Of a DNA stretch of 64,000 nt, positions 1-8,241 are shown one piece after another. Source of the DNA: Pachyseris speciosa (taxonomy: Eukaryota; Cnidaria; Anthozoa; Scleractinia; Pachyseridae); contig JAEMWC010000119.1 in the NCBI GenBank assembly GCA_016490735.1, positions 385,001-449,000 on the forward strand, read 5' to 3'. The notes beneath the pieces are model-generated. The model was not told the origin of the DNA, searched no databases, and saw nothing but the letters and a program-made list of their open reading frames with translations. Each line of letters begins with the position of its first letter. Position 1 is the stretch's first letter. A program made the translations under genes and the position numbers.

Positions 1-2
1 AC

Positions 3-908
3 TTGGCGAGAATCAAATGTCGTCGCAATGACGTTTATGCCCACACCACGACCATGGAAATTTCTGATCCCGAGTTTGTCGATCTGTGGAGAGAAATCAG
101 TGACGCTTTCTTGCGAATTGCTGGTACCATAAACAATGTGGAAAGACTTTGGTGGCAGTCATCCATCGACGCATTTCTGCATGATCCTCTGACGCCAGAT
201 GAGGCAAGACACATTGCAGAACTTGATTCTTGGTACAAAAATGACATGGTTGTCAAAGATGAGTTGATTAAGTTTCAAAGTGAAATGCTAAAAGAAATGG
301 AAAAAATGAACATTGAGCAACAGGAAAGGTTCAATATTCTTATTCATATTATTACTGAAACCATTAAGCCCTGCAAATGTGGATCGCCTGATTCCGTTAC
401 TCCAGGACATTTTCCTAACTCTCCGCAACTTCAAGAAACCCAGCTACCGCCGGAGAGTGTGTGCGTACTTATATCCTCACAGGAATCCCAAACCGAAGGT
501 GCAGCTGCTGGGCAGTCCACTCATATGGAGTTGCAAGCCAATCGTCAAACTCCTTCAACTGCCTTTGATTTCTGGCATGTTGTCTTTTCAGTAAAGAAAT
601 CTCTAGACAGACTAATAGAACACCTGAGAAAAGTGCTCGGACTTGACGTTGTTGACAGCAGACTCGGAAGTTTATTGATTACTGTCACCTGTAGCTCGTT
701 GGAAGTCCTTGAGCGATTGTGGGAAGATTACAGCAGCGGCCATCTTAGTGAAGTGGTCCAAGAAAAACTTGTAACTGCAGAGGTTTTGAGAGAGCTTAAC
801 GTTAGTGAGGTGACACTCAAAACAATTATCATGGAGGATGAGTACGAGAACCTTAAACAGTTCCTCAAGTACAGATCGGGTGAGGATCTATATTCCTTCA
901 TTACGTAG
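3..908 (+). CDS. Gene A, HEPN (DZIP3-like) exon, 5' truncated by the window
   Basis: The reading frame enters from outside the window and carries the C-terminal half of a HEPN domain, with the RNxxxxH signature seen as RRNDVYAH. A charged coiled-coil stretch follows (around residues 75-110), then a Pro/Gln-rich linker, then a C-terminal domain that resembles the TRADD N-terminal-like module of cnidarian immune proteins (LGSLLITVTCSSLEVLERL and following). It is closely similar to the exons at 42248 and 53083. A good splice donor (G|GTGAGG) lies after base 879 in phase 1; reading through it gives the short tail ending YSFIT and a stop at 906-908. The family is usually annotated as DZIP3-like; an innate-immune or cell-death role is inferred from the downstream death domain. 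Confidence 0.82.
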   Translation: MARIKCRRNDVYAHTTTMEISDPEFVDLWREISDAFLRIAGTINNVERLWWQSSIDAFLHDPLTPDEARHIAELDSWYKNDMVVKDELIKFQSEMLKEMEKMNIEQQERFNILIHIITETIKPCKCGSPDSVTPGHFPNSPQLQETQLPPESVCVLISSQESQTEGAAAGQSTHMELQANRQTPSTAFDFWHVVFSVKKSLDRLIEHLRKVLGLDVVDSRLGSLLITVTCSSLEVLERLWEDYSSGHLSEVVQEKLVTAEVLRELNVSEVTLKTIIMEDEYENLKQFLKYRSGEDLYSFIT

Positions 909-1926
909 CATGCTCAGTAGGGTAGAGCGATATTACAAGTGAGGTGACGAGCAAGTAACTGGCTTAGCTTAGTTAAACCGCAGTTAATATGGGAAATTAA
1001 CGGTGAAACTGGAATGGACATACAACGATCGAAGAATTGTTTAAAGTATTCTGGATGACCGTTTGATCTTAATGAGACCTAGGGACGTACGTCCATGGTT
1101 GCTAAGTTTGGGAAGATACCACGTAAAATATTCATTGCCGGCTAAATTTCTGTCCCTCTAACTCTGATCCCTGCTCGCTTCGAAAGAAAAGATAAGAGGT
1201 ACTGTCGTGGCTTTACTTCGTAACTGTTAAAAGTACTTCCACTAGGCACAGTGATGAAGCAGTAGCTTTGTCTTAGCCACGCAGTTGAAACTTGAAACCA
1301 TTACTTCGTGTAAACTGTTCTTCAAAACTCCTGGTTTAATCCCCGTCGGCTTGGTTGATTCTGTCAGATTGATCTACATACATTCATGATGCTCATTAAT
1401 TTATATAAAAATAACTTAAGAAATGAGTGATCGAACCAACAATCGTTCGTTCTTTAAAGGATATACTGCGAAGCGCCATGCTGGGGGACCAAAGGAAAAA
1501 ATATTTGCATAATAGTGAATTTCATTTCCCAAAATCATTTTCTTTTATCGGCCACTCAGCACATAGTCTATTCCTTCATAACCGTAAAAGCTGTACTAAG
1601 TCTCAAGTCGCTGTTGCTCAGCAGTTTAAAGCGATAGGACAAGTAGGGTGACAAATACGTAACTGACCAAGATAATCAGTTTACATAAGAAGTTACAGTT
1701 GACACTGGAATGTGCATGCAACGATCGACGAATTGTAAAAAGCGTTCCAGATGATCGTTAAATCGCCGAGGGGTGCCCATGAAACTTGAAACTGGGAAAC
1801 CTTCACTGCGTGTACTGTTCTGATGACTCCTGGTTTAATTCCCGTTATGAATAATTCCGTTATGTTGATGTGGTATCGCTGTGGTATCGCTGTGACAAAA
1901 TTGTGTGGCATTGTGTGGTAACACTG
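909..1926 (+). repeat. Intronic repeat units downstream of the gene A HEPN exon
   Basis: No convincing gene. The stretch repeats landmarks that recur after every HEPN or mini-exon in this window: a CGATCGACGAATTGTT-like block, GGACGTCCATGGTTGC, an A-rich AAAATATTCATTGC block, CTGATCCCTGCTCGCTTC, and CAACAATCGTTCGTTCT. It therefore belongs to a duplicated intron unit. Related copies lie near 2.7-3.2, 3.9-4.25, 24.4-25.7, 26.15-26.75, 44.95-46.1 and 54.36-54.5 kb. Confidence 0.6.
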
Positions 1927-1972
1927 TGGCAAAAGGAATATAAACAAGTTAGAAAGGACGAACGCGCGTGTT

Positions 1973-2206
1973 TTGTTTATGTGCAATAACAGGGCTACGC
2001 CCTACTATCAGCTACTTCAACGAACAGGCTCAACATCAACTATAAAAAACCATCGCACACAGGATATGCTGGTGGCTGTAAATAATATTCTCCAAGGCAA
2101 AGCTCCATCCAGTTTTAACAAACTTATAAATGTAGAGAAAACAACGTATAACAAAAGTAAGTACCACAAAATATGGACTGAAGTCATGGCTTTATTCCGC
2201 AGCTAA
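1973..2206 (+). pseudogene. Non-LTR retrotransposon reverse-transcriptase C-terminal fragment
   Basis: A 77-codon open stretch contains YQLLQRTGSTST, RTQDMLVAVNNILQG and a KLINVEKT-like end. These look like the tail of a LINE-type reverse transcriptase, after the catalytic domain. No catalytic motif remains. A diverged copy is at 23772-24002. Family assignment rests on recognition of these short motifs only. Confidence 0.45.
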
Positions 2207-2409
2207 GCACAGGAACTCATTATCTCGTGACATTTGTGCTGTAGCGGAACAAAAACTATTTAAACCAAATTCGTAAAGTTAATTTTAATAGTTAAGCATT
2301 GTAGGTCTTAGGTTGCGATTTTGATACTTTTATATTTTAATTACTTATTTTGATTATTGATTACTGTTTTGTTGTCGAGCACCTGGAAACTAGCGAAAGC
2401 TAAGTGTGT

Positions 2410-2598
2410 ATGTCTGACTGTCTGTCTGTCTACCCGTCTGTCTATCTGTCTGTCTGTCTGTCTGTCTGTCTGTATGTATGTGTGTGTGTATGTATGTATG
2501 TATGTATGTATGTATGTATGTGTGTATGTATGTATGTATGTATGTATGTGTGTGTGTATGTATGTATGTATGTATGTATGTGTGTGTGTGTGTATGTA

Positions 2599-2645
<47 letters not shown>

Positions 2646-2672
2646 ATGTATGTATGTATGTATGTATTCATG
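2410..2672. repeat. Compound microsatellite (TGTC)n (TATG)n (TG)n
   Basis: Uninterrupted short tandem repeats pass from TGTC to TATG/TGTG to a pure TG run and back to TATG. They create spurious open frames of Cys/Val/Tyr or His/Thr on both strands. A shorter paralogous tract is at 24254-24352. Confidence 0.97.
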
Positions 2673-2772
2673 ATGCTCATTACTTTGTATAAAAAAAAAG
2701 GGTTAAGAAATAATAGAAACAAATGGTTTGTTCTGTAAATTAATGCCATATTTCACACTGGTATGTTAACAG

Positions 2773-2856
2773 GGACCTTGGCTGAGCTTGACGTCAGTGT
2801 GATGACACCTGAGATCAGCAGCTGGGAGGAATATGACCGTCCTTTGGATTCGATAG
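2773..2856 (+). CDS. Gene A mini-exon (84 bp, phase 1-1), candidate
   Basis: The stretch is bounded by an acceptor (TTAACAG|GG) and a donor (ATAG|GTGACA). It is 84 bp long and open in phase 1, encoding a 28-residue segment that includes LAELDVSVMTPEI. This segment is a diverged copy of the last part of the HEPN exon (compare LTELDVSEVTLKTI in gene C). Identical-length copies are at 24461-24544 and 24976-25059. It could be a real cassette exon or a decayed duplicate; only transcripts can tell. Confidence 0.5.
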
Positions 2857-3302
2857 GTGACAACCTCTATTCCTTCATTACGTAGCATGCTCAGTAGCGC
2901 GTAGCCATAAGCCAAGTGAGCTGAAATCACAAATGCGAATTCAAAGTTGACGCTGGAAGTGTAACGGGTGACCGTTGAGTGACGGACGTCCATGGTTACT
3001 CAGTTTAAGGAAGACACCACATAAAATATTCATTGCTATACCACTGTCCCTCAAACTCTGATCCCCGCACGCTTCAAAAGGAAAATATCGAGGAGGTGTC
3101 TCAGTTTCACTTCGAAACTCTTAAAAGTATCTCCACTAGATGACGAAGTAGCTTGGTTTTTCTTAGCCAGTTGAGAACTTGAAACTCCCATGACTTCGTG
3201 CAAACGCTTCTTCATAAAATAATGACAATTACAATGAAACTCTTATGAGTAGTTTTTCGAAAAACATTTCAGTATAAAAACTAGCCATAAAAAACGACAT
3301 TT

Positions 3303-3405
3303 TGATCTCCCTGAGTGCCTCGTGTCCGATCTTTCTACTTGTATACAATTGGAATGGATATTCGACCCGTGTATACAAGTAGAACGATCGGACACGAGAT
3401 CAAAC
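3303..3405. repeat. Inverted repeat upstream of the Penelope-like fragment
   Basis: CTCGTGTCCGATC...CTACTTGTATAC is mirrored by GTATACAAGTAG...GATCGGACACGAG, forming a hairpin of about 35 bp per arm. It lies just upstream of the GIY-YIG fragment and is probably part of that element. Confidence 0.7.
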
Positions 3406-3458
3406 CAAAAGAAAAGAAACCGCCTATCATTAACCAGCAGCAACTCGTTGTGTACTAA

Positions 3459-3731
3459 TATAAGTGTGGTTCGTGCGATGCAAACTATGTCGGGTGTACG
3501 TGCCGACACCTCTATCAGCGCGTTGAGGAACACAAAGGATTGTCTTCAATTGGGAATCACATTAAAGTGCAACATGGAACAGTCCCAAATGACATTTATC
3601 GTGATTTTAAGATCTTGAGAAAGTGCCAAAGTAAATTCGACTGCCTGATCTACGAAATGCTCTTTATAAAGGAGCTTAAGCCAACTTTTAACAAGCACTC
3701 AGATTCAATCCGTGCAAAGTTATTTATATAG
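3459..3731 (+). pseudogene. Penelope-like element, GIY-YIG endonuclease fragment
   Basis: A frame opening directly after a stop encodes CGSCDANYVGCT...HLYQRVEEHKG and ends KELKPTFN...SIRAKLFI. This is the order of a C-terminal GIY-YIG nuclease domain in Penelope-like retroelements: a Cys-rich lead, a Y-V-G core, R/H at the helix and an E near the end. Reverse transcriptase is absent, so this is a 5'-truncated remnant of about 90 codons. A related remnant is at 58141-58610. Confidence 0.65.
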
Positions 3732-4057
3732 TTTTTTTATTATTTTTACAACTACATTTTAGCGCTTGTATTTACATATTTTATCGTTAAACATTCTCAC
3801 GCCCTAATTTGTACTTATATATGTATATTTCATTCGCTTTTTCTTCAACTTGAAAATGATCTCAGGGAGATCAAAACGTCGCTTTTATCGCTGCAATGAA
3901 ACTCTTCGATTAATTCCCGTTATGGTTATTGAATTCTGTCACATTGATCTACATACATTCACAACGCCCATTAACTTGTATACAAAGAGTTAAGAAATGA
4001 TAGAATCAACAATCGTTCGTTCTGTAAAGGCTATACTTCACACTGGTATATTAACAG
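3732..4057. other. Penelope fragment tail and intron unit; no gene
   Basis: AT-rich sequence. GATCTCAGGGAGATCAAAACG near 3858 echoes the GATCTCCCTGAG block at 3305, consistent with the far end of the Penelope-like remnant. From about 3905 the duplicated intron unit resumes. Confidence 0.4.
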
Positions 4058-4146
4058 GCAACTTGGCTGGGGCTGCCAGCAAACGGGTGAACGTTGACCC
4101 AGTACCGGGGAGCTCTTTGAACTTGACAGTATTCAGAAGAGACCAG
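4058..4146 (+). pseudogene. Decayed mini-exon copy
   Basis: It has the same acceptor context as the other mini-exons (ATTAACAG|GCAACTTGGCTG) and ends at CCAG|GTGGAA. Its length, 89 bp, is not a multiple of three, so it would break the phase 1-1 pattern. It is best read as a degenerate duplicate. Confidence 0.45.
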
Positions 4147-4430
4147 GTGGAAATCTATTCCTTCATTACGTAAAATGCTCAGCAGCGTAGAGCGATCAGA
4201 CAAGTGGGGTGACAAGCAAGTAACTCACCGAACTTAGTTAATACTTAACATGGGAAGTTAAAGTGCCCCGAACCCCAAAATGTTTTTTTCGCTTAAATAA
4301 ATCTTTGCACCTGTTCAACAGTACGCATTGAATCTTGGGAGTGTGGGAGTGAAACGACGAGGGAGCAGGGGCGAGGTACTGCTTGACATTGCTCAGCTTG
4401 CAGCTGCTTAAAGACAACAAGCAACTAATT

Positions 4431-4549
4431 CAAATGAAGGATGATCCTCGCAGTTGTGAACGTAATTTACGCAATTGCGAAAAGAAGCCTGAAAAAAATT
4501 CAGGACTTCAACGGGGTTTGAACCCGTGATCTCGCGATACCAGTGCGAT

Positions 4550-4590
<41 letters not shown>

Positions 4591-4607
4591 AGGTCAATTA
4601 TGGGTTC
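4431..4607 (-). repeat. tRNA-derived SINE, left part, interrupted by the Polinton
   Basis: The tRNA-like head (4503-4575, minus) leads into a tail reading GAGGATCATCCTTCATTTG toward lower coordinates. CAACTAATT at 4422-4430 recurs at 22947-22955, just beyond the Polinton and the SINE-like tail at 22870-22946. The SINE therefore inserted first with this 9 bp duplication, and the Polinton later landed inside it. Its two halves are in opposite orientation, so it was probably a rearranged dimer. Confidence 0.7.
4503..4575 (-). ncRNA. tRNA-Thr-like SINE head (anticodon loop GGT), not a functional tRNA
   Basis: The minus strand folds as a cloverleaf. The acceptor GGCTTCA pairs with TGAAGTC, the D arm holds GCTCAGTTGG (A box), the anticodon loop is CTGGTAT, and the T arm holds GGTTCAAACCC (B box). 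The anticodon stem has a mismatch. The sequence continues straight into a SINE tail, so it is scored as a SINE promoter rather than a tRNA gene. Confidence 0.6.
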
Positions 4608-4612
4608 ACAAC

Positions 4613-4807
4613 ACTAGCAGGTAAGGAGTCAGTCCAGTACCACCTACTAAAACATATTAAAATAAAGCTTAATAAAGTAAATTAAGTCTTATTTAAACAT
4701 AATTTCGCCCACTCAATCATGTTTAAATAAGACTTAATTTACCTTATTAAGCTTTATTTTAATATGTTTTATCCGGTGAGTACTGGACTGGCTCCTTACC
4801 TACTACT
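4613..4807. repeat. Terminal hairpin-forming palindrome inside the left TIR
   Basis: Bases 4614-4700 are the reverse complement of 4719-4807 apart from a short bubble near 4640, with an 18 nt loop (AATTTCGCCCACTCAATC). The palindrome spans about 195 bp and starts at the element's terminus. The right TIR carries the same structure at about 22675-22868. Confidence 0.9.
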
Positions 4808-4911
4808 CGTAACCAATTAACACTTATTTCGGTAACCCTTTGTCCCTCTTATAAGCACCGAGAAGCGCAGAGACGAGGAAAAAAGCACAAGCATATAGGA
4901 TGCGAGACTGG

Positions 4912-4918
4912 TATATAA
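4912..4918 (+). promoter_or_regulatory. TATA box in left TIR
   Basis: TATATAA lies 55 bp upstream of the ATG at 4973, a normal spacing for a short 5' leader. The same box is present in inverted form in the right TIR, so both TIRs look like inward-facing promoters. Confidence 0.6.
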
Positions 4919-4972
4919 GGCCATGCGGCACAAGAAATTAATTATTTTTTTGAAAAATTTCCGCGCACATAT

Positions 4973-5485
4973 ATGGCGGCCCGGCAATTGAACAGTGGCG
5001 AGCGTGGTGTGATGAGTGGTGAGCTGTCGGTTAGCACGTGGAAAGAAAATATTTATTGTCTTATTGACGAAGAAAACAAAAAAAATGGTGTTGATATAAA
5101 TCCCACCGAAAGAGAGCAAATGTTTCGTCGTGTTAAACGCAGCATTACAAGACCTATATGGAGTCTTGAAGATGTGAAACCTAAAAGTTTGGAATCTATT
5201 AAAAATTTATTGAATTCTACAGAAAATAAGTTAAAAGAAAAAGAAGACTATGGAAACAATAGTTTTGAAAACCTTTTTAATGATTTAAATGAATATATTG
5301 ATTCTGAAAACACTGATATGGCACAAGAAACCCTTGACACAATAAAAATGTTTGTTAATTGTTATCCCGAAAAGTATTATCAAGAATTAAAAACAAACAC
5401 TGATGAAACTGTTGAAAAAGTAAAAAATTTACTGAAAAAATTGGATGAAGATCAAGACCAAATTGAGTATTTTGCAAACAGTTAA
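4973..5485 (+). CDS. Polinton orphan protein 1 (TIR leader gene)
   Basis: 170 codons. The ATG sits in CGCACATATATGGCG, and the first 17 residues (MAARQLNSGERGVMSGE) are encoded by the TIR itself. The rest is helical, Lys/Glu-rich and AT-rich, with no domain I recognise. Near the C-terminus a CYPEKYYQELK segment resembles the YPD-centred helix found in the genes at 5508, 7888 and 9255. The frame is intact, unlike the core genes. Being driven by the TIR promoter suggests early expression. Confidence 0.65.
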   Translation: MAARQLNSGERGVMSGELSVSTWKENIYCLIDEENKKNGVDINPTEREQMFRRVKRSITRPIWSLEDVKPKSLESIKNLLNSTENKLKEKEDYGNNSFENLFNDLNEYIDSENTDMAQETLDTIKMFVNCYPEKYYQELKTNTDETVEKVKNLLKKLDEDQDQIEYFANS

Positions 5486-5561
5486 AGAAAAATTTCCGCG
5501 CACATATATGGCAACCAGTCTGTTGAACAAAGGCGAGCGTGGTGTGATGAGTGGCGAGCAA
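5486..5561 (+). repeat. Internal third copy of the TIR leader (start context plus N-terminus)
   Basis: GAAAAATTTCCGCGCACATATATGGC (two blocks of 20 bp or less each, read across 5490-5512) and GTGGTGTGATGAGTGG repeat the TIR sequence around the start codon. The copy begins about 20 bp upstream of the ATG and lacks the TATA region. The middle part is diverged but still encodes LN-GERGVMSGE. Confidence 0.85.
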
Positions 5562-6017
5562 TCAGTTTCTGCACCAGCCCTAAGGTGCACTGTTATTGAT
5601 CACAAAACACTCCTTGACGGATGTTTTAAACCAAAAATGGAAAATTATAACCTTGATTTTTTGATTGAAAAAAGACATGCAAAAAAACCTATTTCACTAT
5701 CTGAAAACTTGCAAGACCTTAAATACGGTTTTCGTTGTTTTGATGCCAAATATAACAAAATTCAGCAATATTTTATTTCAGAAATTAGAGCCCTTTTTGA
5801 TGGTTTAAAAGATTGCACTGCGTTAAAACGTATAAAAGATGTAAAAGAATATTTGAAAAAAATTGAAAAACTTATTTCATCTTACCCTGATCCTGATCTT
5901 TATAAAGACGTTTTAATTCAAGAAATTGAAGACACTATTGACACCTTTTATGAAACTTTAGAAGAATCAAAGGAAAATAAAAAAGAATTTGACTCTATTT
6001 TGGGTGACAAAGAGTAA
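5508..6017 (+). CDS. Polinton orphan protein 2 (shares leader with protein 1 and the polymerase)
   Basis: 169 codons starting at the ATG in CACATATATGGCA. An upstream in-frame ATG at 5445 lies inside the previous gene and is less likely. The N-terminus (MATSLLNKGERGVMSGE) is the duplicated leader. The remainder is a Lys/Glu-rich helical protein with YLKKIEKLISSYPDPDLYK near residues 105-124, a motif shared with neighbouring orphans. Function unknown. The intact frame and 22 bp spacing from the previous gene suggest a compact early-gene block. Confidence 0.65.
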   Translation: MATSLLNKGERGVMSGEQSVSAPALRCTVIDHKTLLDGCFKPKMENYNLDFLIEKRHAKKPISLSENLQDLKYGFRCFDAKYNKIQQYFISEIRALFDGLKDCTALKRIKDVKEYLKKIEKLISSYPDPDLYKDVLIQEIEDTIDTFYETLEESKENKKEFDSILGDKE

Positions 6018-6033
6018 AATTTATTTAAAATAA

Positions 6034-6438
6034 TATGGGCTGCATATCACCCAAACAATACTGCCCCAAAACCTTTATGCAACAATTGCCAAAAGTGTTT
6101 GTAAAAGTCGTCAACGCAGTTAAATTTCAGAGCTGGAATTGCAACACCGAGTATGCTGCGCTTTGGTTGAAGAAATAGAAACCTGGATTGCAAAAACAAA
6201 GGCAAAAAAAAACCAAAAACCATATTATTACTGTCCAGAAGAGCAGCTGCAGGAAGTGCTTCATAAACTAAAAAGCGACGAAGCCCCCTGGAGGCACATA
6301 AAACAAACAAAAGATACGCGTTTTATTGACGAGTGCGCTTATTTATGTACAAGAGTAAGATACGAGTTACCACCCCAAGAAAGAGACTTTATGGATATGT
6401 GGTTGACAAATGAGGGATTTTATGACACGGTCAATTGA
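6034..6438 (+). pseudogene. Polinton orphan protein 3, frameshifted (MGC... start)
   Basis: An ATG at 6034 opens a short frame beginning MGCISPKQYCPK that stops at 6172-6174. A second frame, overlapping from about 6139, continues with LVEEIETWIAKTKAK and runs to 6438. The two fit as one protein of about 134 residues broken near 6160 (GCTTTGGTTG). The Gly2-Cys3 start could be lipid-modified, but position 6 is Pro rather than Ser/Thr, so this is weak. No domain recognised. Confidence 0.5.
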
Positions 6439-7561
6439 AAAAATGTGCGTTAGTTTATTAATGGATACCGTTTGGGTAGAACCCGAAAAAATTTTTTGGC
6501 GCCCTCCACCAATAAAACCGAAAGAAATTTCGGAAATATTTGCAGAAGAAAAATCTTGGTCCCTTCCACCAATAAAAATGACAGAAATTTTGGAAATATC
6601 TGCAGAAGAAAAAAAAGAAAACGAACTTAACGAAATAAAAGAAATTATAGAATTGAAACCCATGAATCCCATGATGCGTAAAAACATAATTGAATGGTAT
6701 GAGGAAAATAAAGATCTTGCACACTTATTTTACAAAGAAAACCCACAAACCCGAGGGTGGGGGGATAAACCATGTTTTTTCGATTTAGTTGAAAAGGCAA
6801 CCGTGGAATCACTAATTTACAAAGCGTTAAAAAAACTTAAAAAGAAAAAAAAAATAATAGACACCATTGTTCCCCATTCTTTATACCTTGATATATTAAG
6901 ATCACACCCGGTAGACACCATTTGGGTTTTGGAAAACGCAATAAAATACACACCGAAAAAACTCAGTGAAGACCATATGATTTCTATTAGAAAAAATAAT
7001 GTTATAAATGAGTTAAAAAGACTTTTCAAACACCCACCCAAACATGAACCCCAACAACTATCTTCAGATTTTGTTAAATGGTTAGAAACATTAGATTTTT
7101 CCCAACCAAAACAAAAACCAATTGCAAAACCAAGAAAAGTAACTCCCTTAATGAAAGATATTTGGGGTTTGCCTCCTGAACTTAAAGAAAAAATTTACAA
7201 AACAACCATTGAAAGCACATTAAACGACAGAAAAAAAAGAGGCTGGAGCGTTGTTCATTGGGAAATAATAAACTATCCCCAATTTATCTGCAAAGACATT
7301 GCAGCAAAAGTATGGGCTTATGGCGACGATTTAATATGTTTAGCGTGTTTAAGTAATAATGGGGTAGTACATTTGTTTGGGAATTGGCCAGAGTACAGAG
7401 ACGACCATTTGTTAGATACAAAAATAAGTGATTTGGAAAAATGGGCCGAAACAAAATATAACACATCTTTAAGTGAATTAAAACATACACATTTTAAAGT
7501 ATGGTATAAAAAAAACGGAGTGCTGTTATACCCCAAAAATTATTATACATCAGGGAATTGA
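6410..7561 (+). CDS. Polinton orphan protein 4 (383 aa, duplicated N-terminal motif)
   Basis: Long intact AT-rich frame overlapping the end of the previous gene by 29 bp; ATGs at 6452 and 6464 are alternative starts. Residues about 30-73 hold a tandem motif (PPIKPKEISEIFAEEKSW then PPIKMTEILEISAEEKKE) encoded by a 63 bp direct repeat. The C-terminal part from about residue 250 (LPPELKEKIYK ... KRGWSVVHWEI ... CLACLSNNGVVHL) is clearly related to the protein at 9255-9628. A paired Cys pattern in that region could bind zinc. No enzyme motif and no Walker A were found. Confidence 0.65.
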   Translation: MRDFMTRSIEKMCVSLLMDTVWVEPEKIFWRPPPIKPKEISEIFAEEKSWSLPPIKMTEILEISAEEKKENELNEIKEIIELKPMNPMMRKNIIEWYEENKDLAHLFYKENPQTRGWGDKPCFFDLVEKATVESLIYKALKKLKKKKKIIDTIVPHSLYLDILRSHPVDTIWVLENAIKYTPKKLSEDHMISIRKNNVINELKRLFKHPPKHEPQQLSSDFVKWLETLDFSQPKQKPIAKPRKVTPLMKDIWGLPPELKEKIYKTTIESTLNDRKKRGWSVVHWEIINYPQFICKDIAAKVWAYGDDLICLACLSNNGVVHLFGNWPEYRDDHLLDTKISDLEKWAETKYNTSLSELKHTHFKVWYKKNGVLLYPKNYYTSGN

Positions 7562-7574
7562 TTAAAAAATTCTT

Positions 7575-7814
7575 ATGATTGAGATGGAGCCATTCTGTGA
7601 AATAAATCAATGTTTCACCTTAATTACCATCTGCGGCAAATGTAAAGACTGTCGTCGTAATGGGTATTGTTTTCATTGCATGCTGCAAAACAAAGCGCAC
7701 AAGTTGCCTCCCCTTACACAATTTGAAGAAAAATATTACGAAAAGATATACCCATGCTTGCCACACTGGTGCTCCTCATGCATTGGTGGCTGGTGCCCGA
7801 CCCAAAAACAATAG
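7575..7814 (+). CDS. Small Cys-rich, probably zinc-binding protein
   Basis: 79 residues with CGKCKDCRRNGYCFHC near the middle and a second cluster WCSSCIGGWC at the end. The repeated CxxC pairs suggest two zinc sites, so nucleic-acid or protein binding is plausible. It starts 11 bp after the stop of the preceding gene. I do not recognise a family. Confidence 0.5.
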   Translation: MIEMEPFCEINQCFTLITICGKCKDCRRNGYCFHCMLQNKAHKLPPLTQFEEKYYEKIYPCLPHWCSSCIGGWCPTQKQ

Positions 7815-7873
7815 AGGAAGAAGTACGCTACGAGTTTCAGCGCGTCGTAAATGAAATAAATCCTTTGTATTAA
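7754..7873 (+). CDS. Short overlapping ORF with a hydrophobic N-terminus
   Basis: 39 residues starting MLATLVLLMHWWLV followed by a charged tail. It overlaps the Cys-rich gene in another frame. The hydrophobic start could be a membrane anchor. It could also be a chance frame or the displaced C-terminus of the previous gene. Confidence 0.25.
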   Translation: MLATLVLLMHWWLVPDPKTIEEEVRYEFQRVVNEINPLY

Positions 7874-7887
7874 AATTTGGTTTATAT

Positions 7888-8222
7888 ATGGGAAGCAGCG
7901 GAGAAGGCGGTCAGAAAAACAGATTTTTGACCAAGCAATCACAGTGTTTACCTTTTTACAGGCAAAGCAAGAAGAAACAAGAAAAAACACCCAGCTGCAA
8001 AACTTGATAACCTCAGTAAGGGAGACAGTTGATTTTTTTGTGCAGGATTTAACCGCAAAAAAGTACCACGAGTACGGTTCAACAGAATGGGCAAACAGTT
8101 TAAAGGCAGAAGTTGACAAATTTTTGAAAGATTACCCAGACAAAGCCGCTCCCTTGAAAAGGTTTTGCAAGAAGAGGGTCAAAAGTTAATACAAGCTGTG
8201 GGTAAAGAAATTGGCAATTAAA
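7888..8222 (+). pseudogene. Polinton orphan protein 5, frameshifted
   Basis: An ATG in TTTATATATGGG opens MGSSGEGGQKN, then a frame change in the A-run near 7918 gives access to FLQAKQEETRKNTQLQ, and a second change near 8150 leads to a tail ending GKEIGN. The middle holds EVDKFLKDYPDK, the YPD helix shared with other left-arm proteins. Gene length would be about 110 residues. Function unknown. Confidence 0.45.
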
Positions 8223-8241
8223 TGAAAAACATTGGTAGTAT

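Larger units (their letters stand above)
1927..3240 (+). repeat. Segmental duplication, left copy (partner 23744-24900 and 24900-25440)
   Basis: The segment starting AACACTGTGGCAAAAGG runs nearly co-linearly with 23744 onward. Both copies contain the same LINE remnant, the same TGTC/TATG microsatellite, the same 84 bp mini-exon and the same intron block. The 3' part is repeated a second time at about 24900-25440. The two copies flank the Polinton. Confidence 0.8.
4613..5024 (+). repeat. Polinton left terminal inverted repeat (412 bp)
   Basis: It starts ACTAGCAGGTAAGGAG and matches the reverse complement of 22458-22869 with only about 8-10 differences by eye. It contains a long palindrome, a TATA box and the start codon plus about 17 codons of the first gene, so promoter and N-terminus are duplicated at the other end. 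Confidence 0.95.

Noticed and set aside
2357..2749. Long Cys/Val/Tyr and His/Thr open frames
   Set aside because: They are translations of the TGTC/TATG/TG microsatellite in each frame, not genes.
4503..4575. Functional tRNA-Thr gene
   Set aside because: Anticodon stem mismatch, and the sequence runs directly into a SINE tail with its own target duplication.
4613..4807. CRISPR-like or bacterial attachment site
   Set aside because: No spaced repeat array; the structure is a single palindrome within a transposon TIR.
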